The position numbers and the translations under genes were made by a program. Source: Chlorops oryzae (lineage: Eukaryota > Arthropoda > Insecta > Diptera > Chloropidae). From it: 64,000 nt of DNA. Of this stretch, positions 52,327 through 64,000 are shown piece by piece. The stretch is taken from assembly GCA_020466095.1 (NCBI GenBank), contig CM035808.1:54770073-54834072 (forward strand). The letters are read 5' to 3'. The notes beneath the pieces were generated by a model, which saw only the letters and a program-made list of their open reading frames with translations, searched no databases and was not told the DNA's origin. The stretch's first letter is position 1, and every line of letters begins with the position of its first letter.

Positions 52327-53204
52327 TTTGACAGATAAGACAATTTATTTTAAATTCCAAAAAAACTTTTTTTTTTTTTCTAAATTACCAATATTCCGAA
52401 AGAAATTAAAACGTTAATATTCAGCGTATTTCGAAAAATGGGAGCTTACATAAATAATGCAGTTAGCAAAATACTTTTCGAGTGTAATTAGAAAAATTTC
52501 CTGTCACAAATCTTCGTTTAAACAAACTGAAGAAAGATGGAAAGCTATACTCAAAATAGTGAGAAATTCAAAAAATGTGTATAAGTATGGTTTTACTCTT
52601 CAAAATTCGGGCGTATATATCTCTTAGTGTGTTAAGCGTCTATCAAACGATGGCAATAAAATATCTGAAATTTATAGAATCTGTTGTGTCAGACTATGAA
52701 TGGCAGATAACCAGATAATGAAAATCTAGCTAAAAGGTTCCGTTCCATATCTTCACAAAAAGTATATGCGATAAAGAATTTGTACTTTAAACGAAAAAAT
52801 TGAAAGCATTTTAATCGGTGGAATATACAAGCATCTAGCCACATATATTCGAATTCCAATACTAAATCTTTCTGAGCAAATTTTACAGGATGAATTAATG
52901 ACATTAGCACGCTATAAAGGGTCAGTTTGTTCGGCATATAACCAAATCAATTTGAATTCCACTAAATATTGTACGAAAAAAAACCAAAAAAATCGATAAA
53001 CTCTACTAAGAAATTTGTTTTTTTTTTTTTTGTTACTATGTGTATATGTATATATATTTTTCTTCTTTTTGGGTTTGGATGTTTAAAACGAGCCGCGAGA
53101 TGTTAGTAAAGCAAATGCGAAAACCCTCACTAGAGCTCCTCAATTTTGTTTTTGTTGTGCGCTATATTTTTTTCTCTACACAATTCGGAAACCCTCGGTC
53201 GGGC
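52327..53204 (-). other. Untranslated leader of the Gypsy element
   Basis: About 880 bases lie between the primer-binding site and the Gag start. No open frame here resembles a protein. Long leaders with packaging or translation signals are common in such elements. Confidence 0.6.
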
Positions 53205-53222
53205 CTCACACGTTGGGCGCCA
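53205..53222 (-). promoter_or_regulatory. Primer-binding site of the Gypsy element
   Basis: TGGCGCCCAACGTGTGAG on the element strand begins three bases after the 5' LTR. TGGCGCC at this position is a standard tRNA-primed PBS and fixes the element's orientation. Confidence 0.85.
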
Positions 53223-53225
53223 TTC

Positions 53226-53873
53226 TGTTATGGGCGTGCCTTGCCAGTTGACTGGTGTTATTGTTCGAGGTTGGACTTTTATGCTGCGCCGTGTGCACTG
53301 GCAGTTACCGGCTGCTTCAGTCAGGGGGGCTCTTATACGACAACATAAAAATCTAAATTGAAGTTCATGACAGGCATCCCTTCAGAAATTTGCACACGGA
53401 TTAGATGAAAGAACGAAAAAAAAACCCACCAAACCCGCTAGGAACTATTTCAAGAACAACAAGAAGGGTTATTGCCACCCATTCGAAAGAGGCCTTAACA
53501 CTGATCGTAGCATCTCATGCTTTGAGCTACTCCATGCCCAACCCTGCCTTAGATTCATTAGATAGTGTTTAGAATCCCCTACAATAATACGCACCGATAT
53601 TTTAAATTTCAAACCATGACAAAATTTAATTCCTCATTTTATAATATAAAAAAAATTATTCAAATATATTCGAATTTGTTGACGTAAGCTTACATGCTAC
53701 TAAGAACATTGAATTAAGAAAAGTTAGAGCAAAATGCATCTACACGATTACAAAAAAAATGATGTATCCCAAAAGTATAAAGGATCGGAAAATTGGTCAT
53801 TTACCAGACTAGTATCACACCTACATGGAGGATTCTTAATAAAAAAAACAAGAAGAAAAGCGATCGTTCAATA
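53226..53873 (-). repeat. 5' LTR of the Gypsy element
   Basis: 648 bases. On the element strand it begins TATTGAACGATCGC and ends GGCACGCCCATAACA. TATAAG/TATAA words near the 3' part may serve transcription, but I cannot fix the U3/R border. Confidence 0.9.
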
Positions 53874-53962
53874 GCTTATGAAAAATTTTAAATGCGCAGT
53901 TAAGCAATAATTTTATGACTTTTGCTACTTTGACTGAAGTTATTCAATCACTGAATAAAAAT

Positions 53963-55281
53963 CTAAAAAGTGGTCTCCACAGTGTTTTTAGATGGCACAA
54001 TTTCAACACATTTAATATTGGGATAATTTGCACTGCTTGCTAAGATATGGCTCGATAATTGAGTGAAAAAGTGAAAATATGAGCGAAAAATGGCCTTTCT
54101 GATTTCATAGGAGCCACAATTATAGTCGGAGGCTGGCGTTTAGGCTTTTAAAATTTGCGCTTAGCTATCTTATACGGTAATTGAGTTATGGCCCTAAATA
54201 TGGGGCAAAGAAGAGAAAATTGACTTTTTTCACATTTTGGGCCATATCTCGGAAACGCTACTTAAATCCATCAAACCAATGACCTTTTTAGAATGCGGGA
54301 GCCCTAAGCTAACATAAAATAACCATTAGAAAAAAAGTTTATGCAAAAAAAATTTGTTTGTAGCATTGTGTAATTATCATCGGCATACCAAGGTACAAAA
54401 GAAACTAAAGTAAAAACAAGTGTAACGCGTGCGTAATGAAATTGATATTTTTTCTAATAGAGACTGTAATATACGAAATTTTTTACGGAAAATGATGTTA
54501 TGTGTGGATATTGAAACGGTTAAGCTGGTTGAAAAATTTTTTTTCTATTCGTATTTAAAACAAGTAAGGGTGTTATAGTCAGGCGAGCCTGACGATAAAA
54601 TACCCGACACAGACACACATGTTTAAATAATTTTTGAACAACGCCCAAAAAACAGGACCACTAAGTAAGAATATTCAAGAGGTTTTTAAGGCCATTAGGG
54701 GCCCCATATACCGACTTTTGTTAAATTTCTTTATGAAAACCGTCGCTTTTCCACTCCCACATTTCAAATTTTTGTTGAATTATAGTCGGAAGCTTAAATA
54801 TACGCTCAAATTCTAAGTTTCATTGAAATATTTTGAAAAAGTCCGATTTTGAGGCAGTTTTGGGATTTTTGTGACAAACCCTAGTACTGGAGGTACCCTT
54901 AATAATGGACCGACCAAGGAAATTTTTTGGGAGGATGTTTGTGGCTACAAAGGAAGCAGAAGTGCAAAATTTCGTTCAAGTCCCATTTGAATTTCGGGAG
55001 CAGGGGAAAATTTTCGAAGAACGCCCTTCTGACACGCCCACTTTAAAAATTTTTGGAAATCGTATTACTTGCCTTTAAACATGTTGAAATATTAAATTTC
55101 ATCAAAATGTGTTGAAAAACTTCGATTTTAGAGCAGTTTTTGTGATTTTCGTAAAAGACCCTAGTACTAGAGGTACCACTAAAAATGGTCCGATCGGGTC
55201 CATTCTCGAACTTGTTCTTACTCATGTCGCCGTGAGTACGTACGCCGTGATAGCTCAACTCCTTCGATAAGAAAACTGTAT

Positions 55282-55323
<42 letters not shown>

Positions 55324-55733
55324 GGACAGACGGACATGTCTAAATCGAATCTCCTGCTGTCTCCTAAGTGTATCGGGTATAAAAATTTCACGCGTTACGC
55401 ACATGTTAAGTGCCATTTCCAATTATGCGTCAGACGCAAGACGCAGCGTCAAATGCGTGAAAATTGCAATTTCCAACAGTGCGTGTGCGTCAGCATACGG
55501 GGTGCCTTGAAATTTCTAAGTGAATTTCCGGGTACTATAACTAATCGGTAAGAATTTAAGAAAATTTCGATGGAACTTTATTTATTAAGGGTATGTGATG
55601 TAAGAAATGTAAAAAAAATTTTGTATCCTTCGAGGATTCTATGAAAGGATGTGGTACTGTACTTATACCACTGCGCATAATGAACACGGTTTATTTGTGA
55701 AAGTCACTAAAACAAGCTTTCGTTTTGCTAAGG
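53963..55733. repeat. Duplicated block R1 (matches 56487-58386)
   Basis: From AAGTGGTCTCCACAGTGTTT to TTTCGTTTTGCTAAGGCA the sequence is nearly identical to the second copy, apart from length differences in the GACA run and scattered single-base changes. It contains the inverted copy of the 30700-31025 repeat and one H2 Helentron-like repeat. Confidence 0.92.
54559..55384 (+). mobile_element. Helentron-like repeat, family H2, copy in R1
   Basis: Opens ACAAGTAAGGGTGTTATAGTC, with the small hairpin GTCAGGC-GAGC-CTGAC and ATACCCGACACA. It carries two similar internal blocks (CCTAGTACTGGAGGTACC / CCTAGTACTAGAGGTACC), about 12 GACA units (55276-55324), ATGTCTAAATCG, and closes TATCGGGTATAAAAA, the inverse of the opening ATACCCGA. 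Non-coding. Confidence 0.75.
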
Positions 55734-55734
55734 C

Positions 55735-56489
55735 ATAATTGCTTTCCGCTTTTCTTCTTGTTGAGACGACATCTTTTCAGTAGCTCTTTTATTTTACGAA
55801 TGAGTATTTTTTTTTAATCTGCAATATTTATACTTTATTTAGGTACCAAATTTGTTGCTATAGAGCAGCGGTGGGCAAGCGCTATCCCGCGGGGCGCTGC
55901 AAACTGCGCAGTCGGCTACAAACGACTTGTGCGTGAATCATGAAAACGCTCAGTCGCTCGCTCTCAGTCGTACTGAGAACTTAATCTGCATTGTTGTTGC
56001 GAATACATAGCGAGAAAAATGTTTCATGCGAAATGGGAAGAAGAATTTTTGTTCATTGAAAATTCTTTCGGTGAGGCTCAATGTCTTATTTGTCATTAGT
56101 AATTGCAATTTGTACTGGATATTTGTACTGGGAGCATATAGCTGCACTTGCAATTTTTTGAATATCACACTGCTGCGCCATCTGAATTAAATATTTTTTT
56201 CTTTTAAATGAAAGTAAATACTAAGGGGTGTTTCTAAAAAATAATTATAGAGTGGCGCGAAACTGGGAATACACTGAAAAAAATATTCAAAATTTTCTTT
56301 TTAGTTTTGTGAAAATTTTTCTCAGTGTAAAAATTAAAAAAAAATTTTTAGCTTCCTTGTTTTATTATCTAACATAATCTGCTTATATCGTCTCTCTATC
56401 TCAATTGGTTGTTGAGAAATACAATTTTGAAAAAAGGCTTATAAAAACGGATTTTCAAGGATATTTCAAGGACCGTTCAAAATAAAAAT
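55735..56489. repeat. Duplicate of 43455-44209 (hAT 5' end and DD37E start)
   Basis: 755 bases nearly identical to 43455-44209, starting with the first codons of the DD37E transposase (minus strand) and including the hAT-type end CAGCGGTGGGCAAGC (near 55866) and the MFHAKWEEEF frame (56019). It lies exactly between blocks R1 and R2. Confidence 0.92.
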
Positions 56490-57083
56490 CTAACAAGTGG
56501 TCTCCACAGTGTTTTTAGATGGCACAATTTCAACACATTTAATATTGGGATAATTTGCACTGCTTGCTAAGATATGGCTCGATAATTGAGTGAAAAAGTG
56601 AAAATATGAGCGAAAAATGGCCTTTCTGATTTCATAGGAGCCACAATTATAGTCGGAGGCTGGCGTTTAGGCTTTTAAAATTTGCGCTTAGCTATCTTAT
56701 ACGGTAATTGAGTTATGGCCCTAAATATGGGGCAAAGAAGAGAAAATTGACTTTTTTCACATTTTGGGCCATATCTCGGAAACGCTACTTAAATCCATCA
56801 AACCAATGACCTTTTTAGAATGCGGGAGCCCTAAGCTAACATAAAATAACCATTAGAAAAAAAGTTTATGCAAAAAAAATTTGTTTGTAGCATTGTGTAA
56901 TTATCATCGACATACCAAGGTACAAAAGAAACTAAAGTAAAAACAAGTGTAACGCGTGCGTAATGAAATTGATATTTTTTCTAATAGAGACTGTAATATA
57001 CGAAATTTTTTACGGAAAATGATGTTATGTGTGGATATTGAAACGGTTAAGCTGATTGAAAAATTTTTTTTCTATTCGTATTT

Positions 57084-58036
<953 letters not shown>

Positions 58037-58389
58037 CTTCACGCGTTACGCACATGTTAAGTGCCATTTCCAATTATGCGTCAGACGCAAGACGCAGCGT
58101 CAAATGCGTGAAAATTGCAATTTCCAACAGTGCGTGTGCGTCAGCATACGGGGTGCCTTGAAATTTCTAAGTGAATTTCCGGGTACTATAACTAATCGGT
58201 AAGAATTTAAGAAAATTTCGATGGAACTTTATTTATTAAGGGTATGTGATGTAAGAAATGTAAAAAAAAATTTGTATCCTTCGAGGATTCTATGAAAGGA
58301 TGTGGTACTGTACTTATACCACTGCGCATAATGAACACGGTTTATTTGTGAAAGTCACTAAAACAAGCTTTCGTTTTGCTAAGGCACAA

Positions 58390-59325
58390 TGGCACATTGC
58401 GAGTGGATATATATCCATTGAGTTCTTCGTTGGTGTCCAGTCGTGCTGCAGAAAGCACATCGTCTTAAGGTAGATCTCAGTGGCTGGTGAGACGAAGAGG
58501 CTCACGTCGTTGGATCAACAAATCGTTTAAGTTTTGTTATTTGAACTTTGGATTTATTTTTTTGTTCTTCTTTGGGGAAGTCGGTGGAAGGTATGATTGA
58601 CATAATGATGAAATTGTAGCAAGTTTGAAGCTCTTCAGCGGTATTTCGTACCCCGTACTTTTAGCAATAATAAAGACATTCACGACTGCCACATCAATGC
58701 TTTCGCTTTCATAGCAAACCACATCTTCATCGATAATCGGATCAGCATCTAACGGATTAGCTGCTAAATCAACTTCATCGTCGGTCGTTTACAAAATATA
58801 GACAATATCACTGTCCTTGAGTTTTCTTGACACATCTTATATATTAATAGGCGAGCACAAAAAGTTTTATGCTTATAACTTTAGTTATGTATGTATGTTA
58901 TGTATATCTGACATCTATATCTACTTTTATCGGCGATGTAGTTTTTCGATAAACACATTTTTGCTCTTTCCGTGCTCTTAATTTTCATTTGCGAATTTCA
59001 GCGTTGTTTTTATTGTTGTTTCATAGCACGACGTTGCTTCCATGCTCGGTACGTTAAGAGTAAAAGACAAAGAGAATAGAATATCACAAACAATTATAAG
59101 CAGTGTTGCCAACTCCTCAGAAGCAAAATACGCAAAACCTCAGTGATTCCTAATTTCTAATTTGAAAAACCGCTAAATCAACAAAAAAGTTTTTTTTTAA
59201 ATAGAACATAACTGAGTTTGTTTCTAATGCACTGTTTATTTTGAAAACGTTTTTTGAACATTTATTTATTATAAATCACAAAATGTATCATATTAACAGT
59301 TTTAAAAAAATTGTTTTTATTGAGA
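58390..59325. other. Unrecognised DNA
   Basis: No gene or clear repeat. A 61-codon minus-strand frame (58537-58722) has no recognisable content. Confidence 0.4.
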
Positions 59326-60213
59326 AAACAAGTAAAGAAGTTTACATCGGCAAAGCCGATTGCACACATACCTTTTCCTCAGCCTAAAATATGTTAAAAC
59401 ATTACCTTAACGAAAATTCCTGCCGTTTTCGTTGTTCTAGCTTGGATATCTATTTATACCTTATCTGTACTTCGATTTAGCTTCTAAAACTCGAGATTAT
59501 TATTAAGCAAAAAAAATTCGCGAATGGTGGTCATGGTCAAATTTTAACCGTTAGAGGACAATATGTCTAGCTGCGAAATACTCAATTCAAAATAGTGAAA
59601 ATCAAATTTTTGTGAATGGTGGTCTTGATAAAATTTTAACCCTTAGAGGACATTTTGTTTAGCTGCGAAATTCTCAATTCAAAATAATGAAAATCAAATT
59701 TTTGCGAGTTTCGCGAATGGTGGTCATGGTCAAATTTTAACCTTATGTGACGACTTTATTTGGCGGCAAAATACACAATCGGAAGAAGCAAAAAAAATCA
59801 TTTTTGTATACACATATGAGAATAAGAGAAAGAGTGTTTTTTTCTAATGTGTAGGATGATGACCATAGTTATAGCGATGTCGCAATTTTTTTTCAGCGAA
59901 AGCTTAAGTCTACATGGTAGCTATACACACACCAAAGTTTAATAAGCTGGGATGTATAGTAAAAAAGTTATCCACGAAATACGTTAAAAATCGTGATTTT
60001 TGAAACTTCTGAACCACTTCCCACGACCCAAGAAGGTACTACGGAAAAAATTTGCAGTTTTACGGACATTTACCTGGTTCAAGTCCATGCCAAATTTCAA
60101 TGTGAAATCTTTCATGGCTTAGGAGTTAATTACGAAAAACTATAGTGTGACCGACAGACAGACAGACAGACATGGCTAGATCGACTCCTCTTGTCACCCT
60201 GATCAAGAATATA

Positions 60214-61859
60214 CAGCTACGGTCATAGAATTAAGAACGATGTAAAATAAAATAATTAATTGATAAATGCAAAAATTTTATTAGGTATAAAAGTTTCATT
60301 TCTATTTTGCCAACATCCCCAACGTCCCGCTCATATGGCAAGCACCGTTATTTTCAAGTTAGTTTGCCATGAGGCAAAATATTTGCTATTTGTCATTGTC
60401 AACCACGTTTTCGTTGTGTCACACAATTAAGAACGATTCAGAAAATTTGAGATTTTGTTACAAATAATGTAAGTGAATGTAAATTTTTTATGCAGAACAT
60501 ATTTGTAACTTAATTTAAATACTATTTAATATTTTTAAACGAAAAAATAATAATTAGAAGATGGGAAAAGCTAAAAGCTGTACGTCAACCGAAAGGAGAG
60601 CAATTGTCGAACTGCGAGAGGTCGGCATGTCCATGGGAAAAATCGCAGCCCAACTCCAATGCTCTAAAACAAAGGTATTCCAAGCACTGAAGTACTTTTC
60701 AAAAAACAACACCACAGAAAAAGTGCAAAGACGAAGAATCGGCAGGAAAACGACGGAAAAAGAGGACCGCTTGATTAAACGCCTTTCGGAGAAAGACCCA
60801 AAAAAAAGCGCACGCGATATCCAGCGACAATTAAGCTCTGAATATTCAATTGTCTTATCCAGAGAAACTGTTGCCCGTCGCTTGCGAGAGTTTGGGCTTT
60901 ATGGGCGTAGAATGCGCAAGAAACCAATGGTGACACTAAAACAAAGACGGCGTCGAATGAGTTTTGCTAAGAAACACAGGGACTGGACTGAGTCTCAATG
61001 GAAATTTTTACTCTGGAGCGATGAAACAAAAATCAATCGGATGGGTCCAGATGGTAGAAGGTTCGTAAGGCGTCCAGTTAATACCGCAATCGATCCACGC
61101 TACTGCACAACAGTAGTAAAGCACGGAGGCGGTTCCATATTTATTTGGGGCTGTATGTCATGGTGGGGCGTTGGACCAATTTACCGAATTAATGGTATTA
61201 TGACAAAGGAGATATACGTAAACATTCTAAAGGAGGTAATGTTGCCTTGGGCGGAGGAGCATTTGCCTGTTATTTGGATGTTTCAACAGGATAACGATCC
61301 AAAGCACACTGCCAAGTTGACAAAAAAGTTTTTTGAAGATAATTCAATTCGGGTTTTGGAGTGGGCATCGTCAAGTGCGGATCTTAATCCAATTGAACAC
61401 CTTTGGGGAGACGTGAAAAATGCCATCAGCATGGAGAAAATAACCAATTTGGACGAGTTATTCGAAAAAGTCAAAGCGGTATGGTATGCAATTCCTGTTA
61501 AAAGGTGCCAAACACTTATTAAGTCCATGAAAAAGCGGTGTGAAGCAGTGATTGCTCAAAAAGGATATCCTACTAAGTATTAAACTTAAGATTTAAAAAA
61601 AAAAAAAAACTCAGCTTATGAACATGTTTTTTTTCAAAAAGCCATTTCACGTTCTTAATTACGTGACCAAGCTTGGTTCGATTGGTAGCTTAATAACTTC
61701 CACACGTTAAAGGTTTCAGATAAAACTCCTTAAGTATTTTGTGATGCAGGTAATGCCTTACTTTCGAAGAATGGTTTTTTTTTCTTTTTTGTATTTCAAA
61801 ACCGAAAAATACATTTTTAATCGATATTTCGATCGTTCTTAATTCGCTGACCGTAGCTG
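60214..61859 (+). mobile_element. Intact-looking Tc1-like element with IR/DR ends
   Basis: 1,646 bp. The left end CAGCTACGGTCATAGAATTAAGAACGAT and the inverse of the right end agree except near positions 13-14. TA flanks both ends (60212-60213, 61860-61861). An inner copy of the transposase-site core AATTAAGAACG lies about 200 bases inside each end (near 60426 and 61650), the IR/DR layout known from Sleeping Beauty and Minos-type elements. Confidence 0.92.
60561..61583 (+). CDS. Tc1-type transposase, DD34E, intact
   Basis: Uninterrupted 340-codon frame, the usual length. The N-terminus has paired helix-turn-helix DNA-binding parts (AIVELREVGMSMGKIAAQLQ; SARDIQRQLSSEY, LSRETVARRLREFGLYG) joined by a basic GRKTT-type hook. 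The catalytic residues are Asp154 (LLWSDETKINR), Asp244 (FQQDNDPKHTA) and Glu279 (ADLNPIEHLWG), with 34 residues between the last two. The Gly-rich box GGGSIFIWGCMS is intact. The usual SQSPDLNP phrase reads SSSADLNP, a mild change. It would cut at the ends described above and insert at TA. No stop or frameshift is visible, so this copy may be active or recently so. Confidence 0.95.
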   Translation: MGKAKSCTSTERRAIVELREVGMSMGKIAAQLQCSKTKVFQALKYFSKNNTTEKVQRRRIGRKTTEKEDRLIKRLSEKDPKKSARDIQRQLSSEYSIVLSRETVARRLREFGLYGRRMRKKPMVTLKQRRRRMSFAKKHRDWTESQWKFLLWSDETKINRMGPDGRRFVRRPVNTAIDPRYCTTVVKHGGGSIFIWGCMSWWGVGPIYRINGIMTKEIYVNILKEVMLPWAEEHLPVIWMFQQDNDPKHTAKLTKKFFEDNSIRVLEWASSSADLNPIEHLWGDVKNAISMEKITNLDELFEKVKAVWYAIPVKRCQTLIKSMKKRCEAVIAQKGYPTKY

Positions 61860-61954
61860 TATATATATGGTTATATCTATCGCGATTTCTTTGGTATGTT
61901 ACATACTCCGAGCCAAACTTAATATACCCTTTCCTTCGGAAAAGGTATAAAAAG

Positions 61955-62214
61955 CTGTAAAGTGTGTGCGCAAACAATATTGGTTGAAGATAACAACAAC
62001 TTAAAGTGACCTATCCACATTCGAGCCAATTCATTAACCAACATTACCTCATACAATGGAGCATTGCATCGAGCCGAGCCGCTCGAACGAGCATGCTCGA
62101 ATGTGGATTAACAACTTAAGTATACACATTTGTTATGAACGCAACGAAAAATAGATAAGCGCTAAATGCGCTAGATCTAAGTTGGCATCACATTGAGAGC
62201 GTATGAAAGCAATA
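61955..62214. other. Short unrecognised spacer
   Basis: Contains CCACATTCGAGCCAAT near 62015 and an inverted GCTCGAATGTGGATTA near 62090, a small imperfect inverted repeat. No gene. Confidence 0.45.
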
Positions 62215-62347
62215 AGGCCGCAATTATAGTGGAAGCAAAGCTGAAGCTGAAGCGTAAGCTGTCATGTATTTGTTGTTGCGAAAATACAACAAACACATGA
62301 CAGCTTACGCTTCAGCTTCAGCTTTGCTTCCACTATAATTGCGGCCT
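62215..62347. repeat. Hairpin with 62-bp arms and a 9-base loop
   Basis: Arms 62215-62276 and 62286-62347 are reverse complements with one mismatch that I can see (A against G near the loop). The sequence runs AGGCCGCAATTATAGTGGAA, GCAAAGCTGAAGCTGAAGCG, TAAGCTGTCATGT and so on. The loop is TGCGAAAAT. Confidence 0.95.
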
Positions 62348-62349
62348 AA

Positions 62350-64000
62350 GTTTTTTGCTACTTCAGAGAAGAGCAGAATGAACGCAAGTGAAACTAACTT
62401 CAGCCTTAGTTTGGTGTTGGCTGTAGAACTGCGAAGAATGCCACGACCGTACCGTTACCGTGTTAGGCCAGGAAGTAGGGCTCTTCGTGATCGTACGAGA
62501 AATACACGACTACGCGAAAACATTCTGCGTGCAAACGCTAATGAAAATAAAATAGGAGGTGTGAAGAGGAAAAAAAAAACAAATAAAATATACAAAATAA
62601 AATTATGAACAACTACAAATCAAAAACTATTTTTCGAAGTTCATGTTCCTATGTATCTTGCTTAAAGTTCTAGAAATCGACCGAATGTGTCGGTCGACTG
62701 GGTTTACTAGCTGTATTTATTGCGTAGTGGTGTTTTTTATACCACAAGCTTTAAGCACTCGAAAAAACCACAATTACGCTTTTTATTAATTACACGTCAG
62801 CAATACGTTGAGTTTACATACTACTTTTCTGATAATTTAACAATATGAAGCCGCACTCAGCTGTCTTTGCGAAATATGCTAACATGCGGAAATTAGTTTT
62901 GAAACTTCCCTGACGTTAACTTTTGCGCTCAAAAATATATTTATATATTTATTTCTTTCACACACTTGATGTATTTTTTTTTTTAGAAAATATATACTTA
63001 AATTTACCTAGAACAATCGTATTTGAAGCATACCAATGCACACAAAATGAAGAATATTTTAAATTTTTTAAATATGTGGTATAGTTTCTATACCACCGGG
63101 CCGGAAAGAGTTAACGGTCACCTTAGCCATAGGCCAGTGACAACGAAAAGAAAGATAAAACCTAATTTTTTTGTGTTTGCCGTATTTCAAAACGCGAAGC
63201 GCTCCGACTCTATGCGAAGAGCATAGGAAGTGCTAGTCCTATTCTCCAGGCATATGCTATGAGCAGGGCGTGCAAACGAAACAAATAACGTTCGGGTTAT
63301 GGTTTTGGTTATGAAATGATTATGGTTTCGATTACGGTTTCGTTCTGAAAAAAACTATTTTGGTTTTGGTATGGTTTCATTCCGGTTACGGTTTTTCAAA
63401 GATTTTAAGAATCGCGGAAAAAATTCAAGATATTAATCTCTTGCAAAGCAAACCCTAAAATTGTTAAATTTCCAACTGTCGTTGCAGTACAAATAAAATC
63501 TTTACTACGAAATATAAACATCAAACACACCTTAACCTTTCAGGATTCAGTAAGCAATTCAGTACCGTGTCGGGTTCGCTTTATAGACCATTGATATTCA
63601 CAGCACAAAATTAAAGGCGTTGTCAATACGCATTTACACGTTAAGAAATTTCAATATTCTAGAGTCAGACTCACGAACAAATGTTTTGAGAAAATTAAGT
63701 AAGTAAAGAAAGACGTAAGAAGAAAAGAGACGGTGTTTGTTAACTGTTCCGGAACAATATTCTTCATACTTCAATCAATGCTTCTCTTTCTTTCCCATGT
63801 TTTCAAATGGGATATTTTCGAAACATGTTTCAGAAATGCGGACAAACCCAATTTGTTATGTTTGTGCCGAAAATCTAAAAGCTTCCAAAAGGTGCATCTT
63901 TGGCTGAAGTTAGGACATGGTGTAAGATGTGGCTATTTTTTTTTATCGCCATTTACCATGTTTTTACGACCCGCTAGATACGTGTTCACCCGACACACTT
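62350..64000. other. Unrecognised AT-rich DNA to the window end
   Basis: No gene is supported. Bases about 63255-63400 begin CAGGGCGTGCAAACGAAAC and are full of GGTTATGGTTTTGG and GGTTTCG words. This looks like one end of a hAT-type MITE, but no matching end is seen. An 89-codon basic frame (62339-62608) overlaps the hairpin and is not convincing. Confidence 0.4.

Larger units (their letters stand above)
45209..53873 (-). mobile_element. Full-length Ty3/Gypsy retrotransposon, apparently recent
   Basis: An 8,665-bp element on the minus strand with LTRs at 53226-53873 (5') and 45209-45855 (3'). A 4-bp target duplication GCTT lies at 45205-45208 and 53874-53877. The two LTRs appear identical apart from one A in a homopolymer. 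Gag and Pol frames are both uninterrupted, and no env is evident. It inserted beside the large foldback and on the other side meets the R1 block. Confidence 0.93.
59328..61953 (+). mobile_element. Helentron-like repeat, family H3, copy 2, interrupted by Tc1
   Basis: Opens ACAAGTAAAGAAGTTTACAT, hairpin CGGC-AAA-GCCG and ATACCTTTTCC. It has about 2.5 internal tandem units of 92-101 bases (GAATGGTGGTCATGG at 59522, 59614 and 59715) and a short GACA run (60153-60169). It reaches GATCAAGAATATA, where the Tc1 element is inserted, then resumes and closes ACCCTTTCCTTCGGAAAAGG TATAAAAA, the inverse of the opening ATACCTTTTCC. Confidence 0.75.

Noticed and set aside
62339..62608. 89-codon basic frame downstream of the hairpin
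   Set aside because: It begins inside the hairpin arm, has no known domain and ends in poly-Lys from A-rich DNA.

Overview
The window is eukaryotic and almost certainly from a true fly (Diptera, Brachycera; a tephritid-like fruit fly is my best guess, not proven). The reasons are the very AT-rich unique DNA, short GT-AG introns, a fly-type TATA plus initiator promoter, and the mix of mobile elements: irritans-type mariner, Tc1 (DD34E), DD37E, piggyBac, hAT, Helitron, BEL/Pao, Ty3/Gypsy, LOA/Jockey-type and CR1-like LINEs, and several Helentron/mini-me-like repeats with GTCY microsatellites. There are no bacterial operons, phages or CRISPR arrays. Only one convincing host gene is visible: a three-exon gene on the minus strand (12978-13657) for a secreted, 186-residue, amphipathic-helix protein resembling apolipophorin-III. 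Almost everything else is mobile DNA in various states of decay.

Layout. 0.5-7.6 kb: a decayed Helitron Rep fragment, an LTR-like block, a TIR element, three consecutive hairpins and a broken CR1-like LINE. 7.9-10.7 kb: a Helentron-like repeat holding a hAT MITE, then a near-complete Himar1-like mariner. 12.4-17 kb: a tRNA-like relic, the apolipophorin-like gene, a Myb/SANT (zeste-like) fragment and several foldbacks. 17-25.8 kb: Helentron-like repeats, MITEs and tandem arrays. 26.5-30.5 kb: a BEL/Pao relic cut in its reverse transcriptase by about 1 kb of AT-only heptamer repeat. 32.4-35.4 kb: a piggyBac relic holding a hAT MITE, which itself holds a LINE 3' end. 35.8-41 kb: a LOA/Jockey-type LINE joined to a Gypsy RT fragment. 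42.4-45.2 kb: a DD37E transposase relic, hAT fragments and a large foldback. 45.2-53.9 kb: a full-length, apparently recent Ty3/Gypsy element with intact gag and pol. 54-58.4 kb: a duplicated 1.8-1.9 kb block. 59.3-62 kb: a Helentron-like repeat holding an intact Tc1 element. The rest is AT-rich and unrecognised, with one 62-bp-arm hairpin.

Three observations stand out. The Gypsy Gag begins with a complete RING-H2 finger that keeps the residues typical of ubiquitin E3 ligases. Three otherwise unrelated interspersed repeats share one architecture (ACAAGTAA end, small hairpin, inverted ATACC subterminal repeats, tandem units, GTCY/GACA microsatellite). Two copies of one of these repeats were hit by different TA-targeting transposons within 2 bp of the same position.
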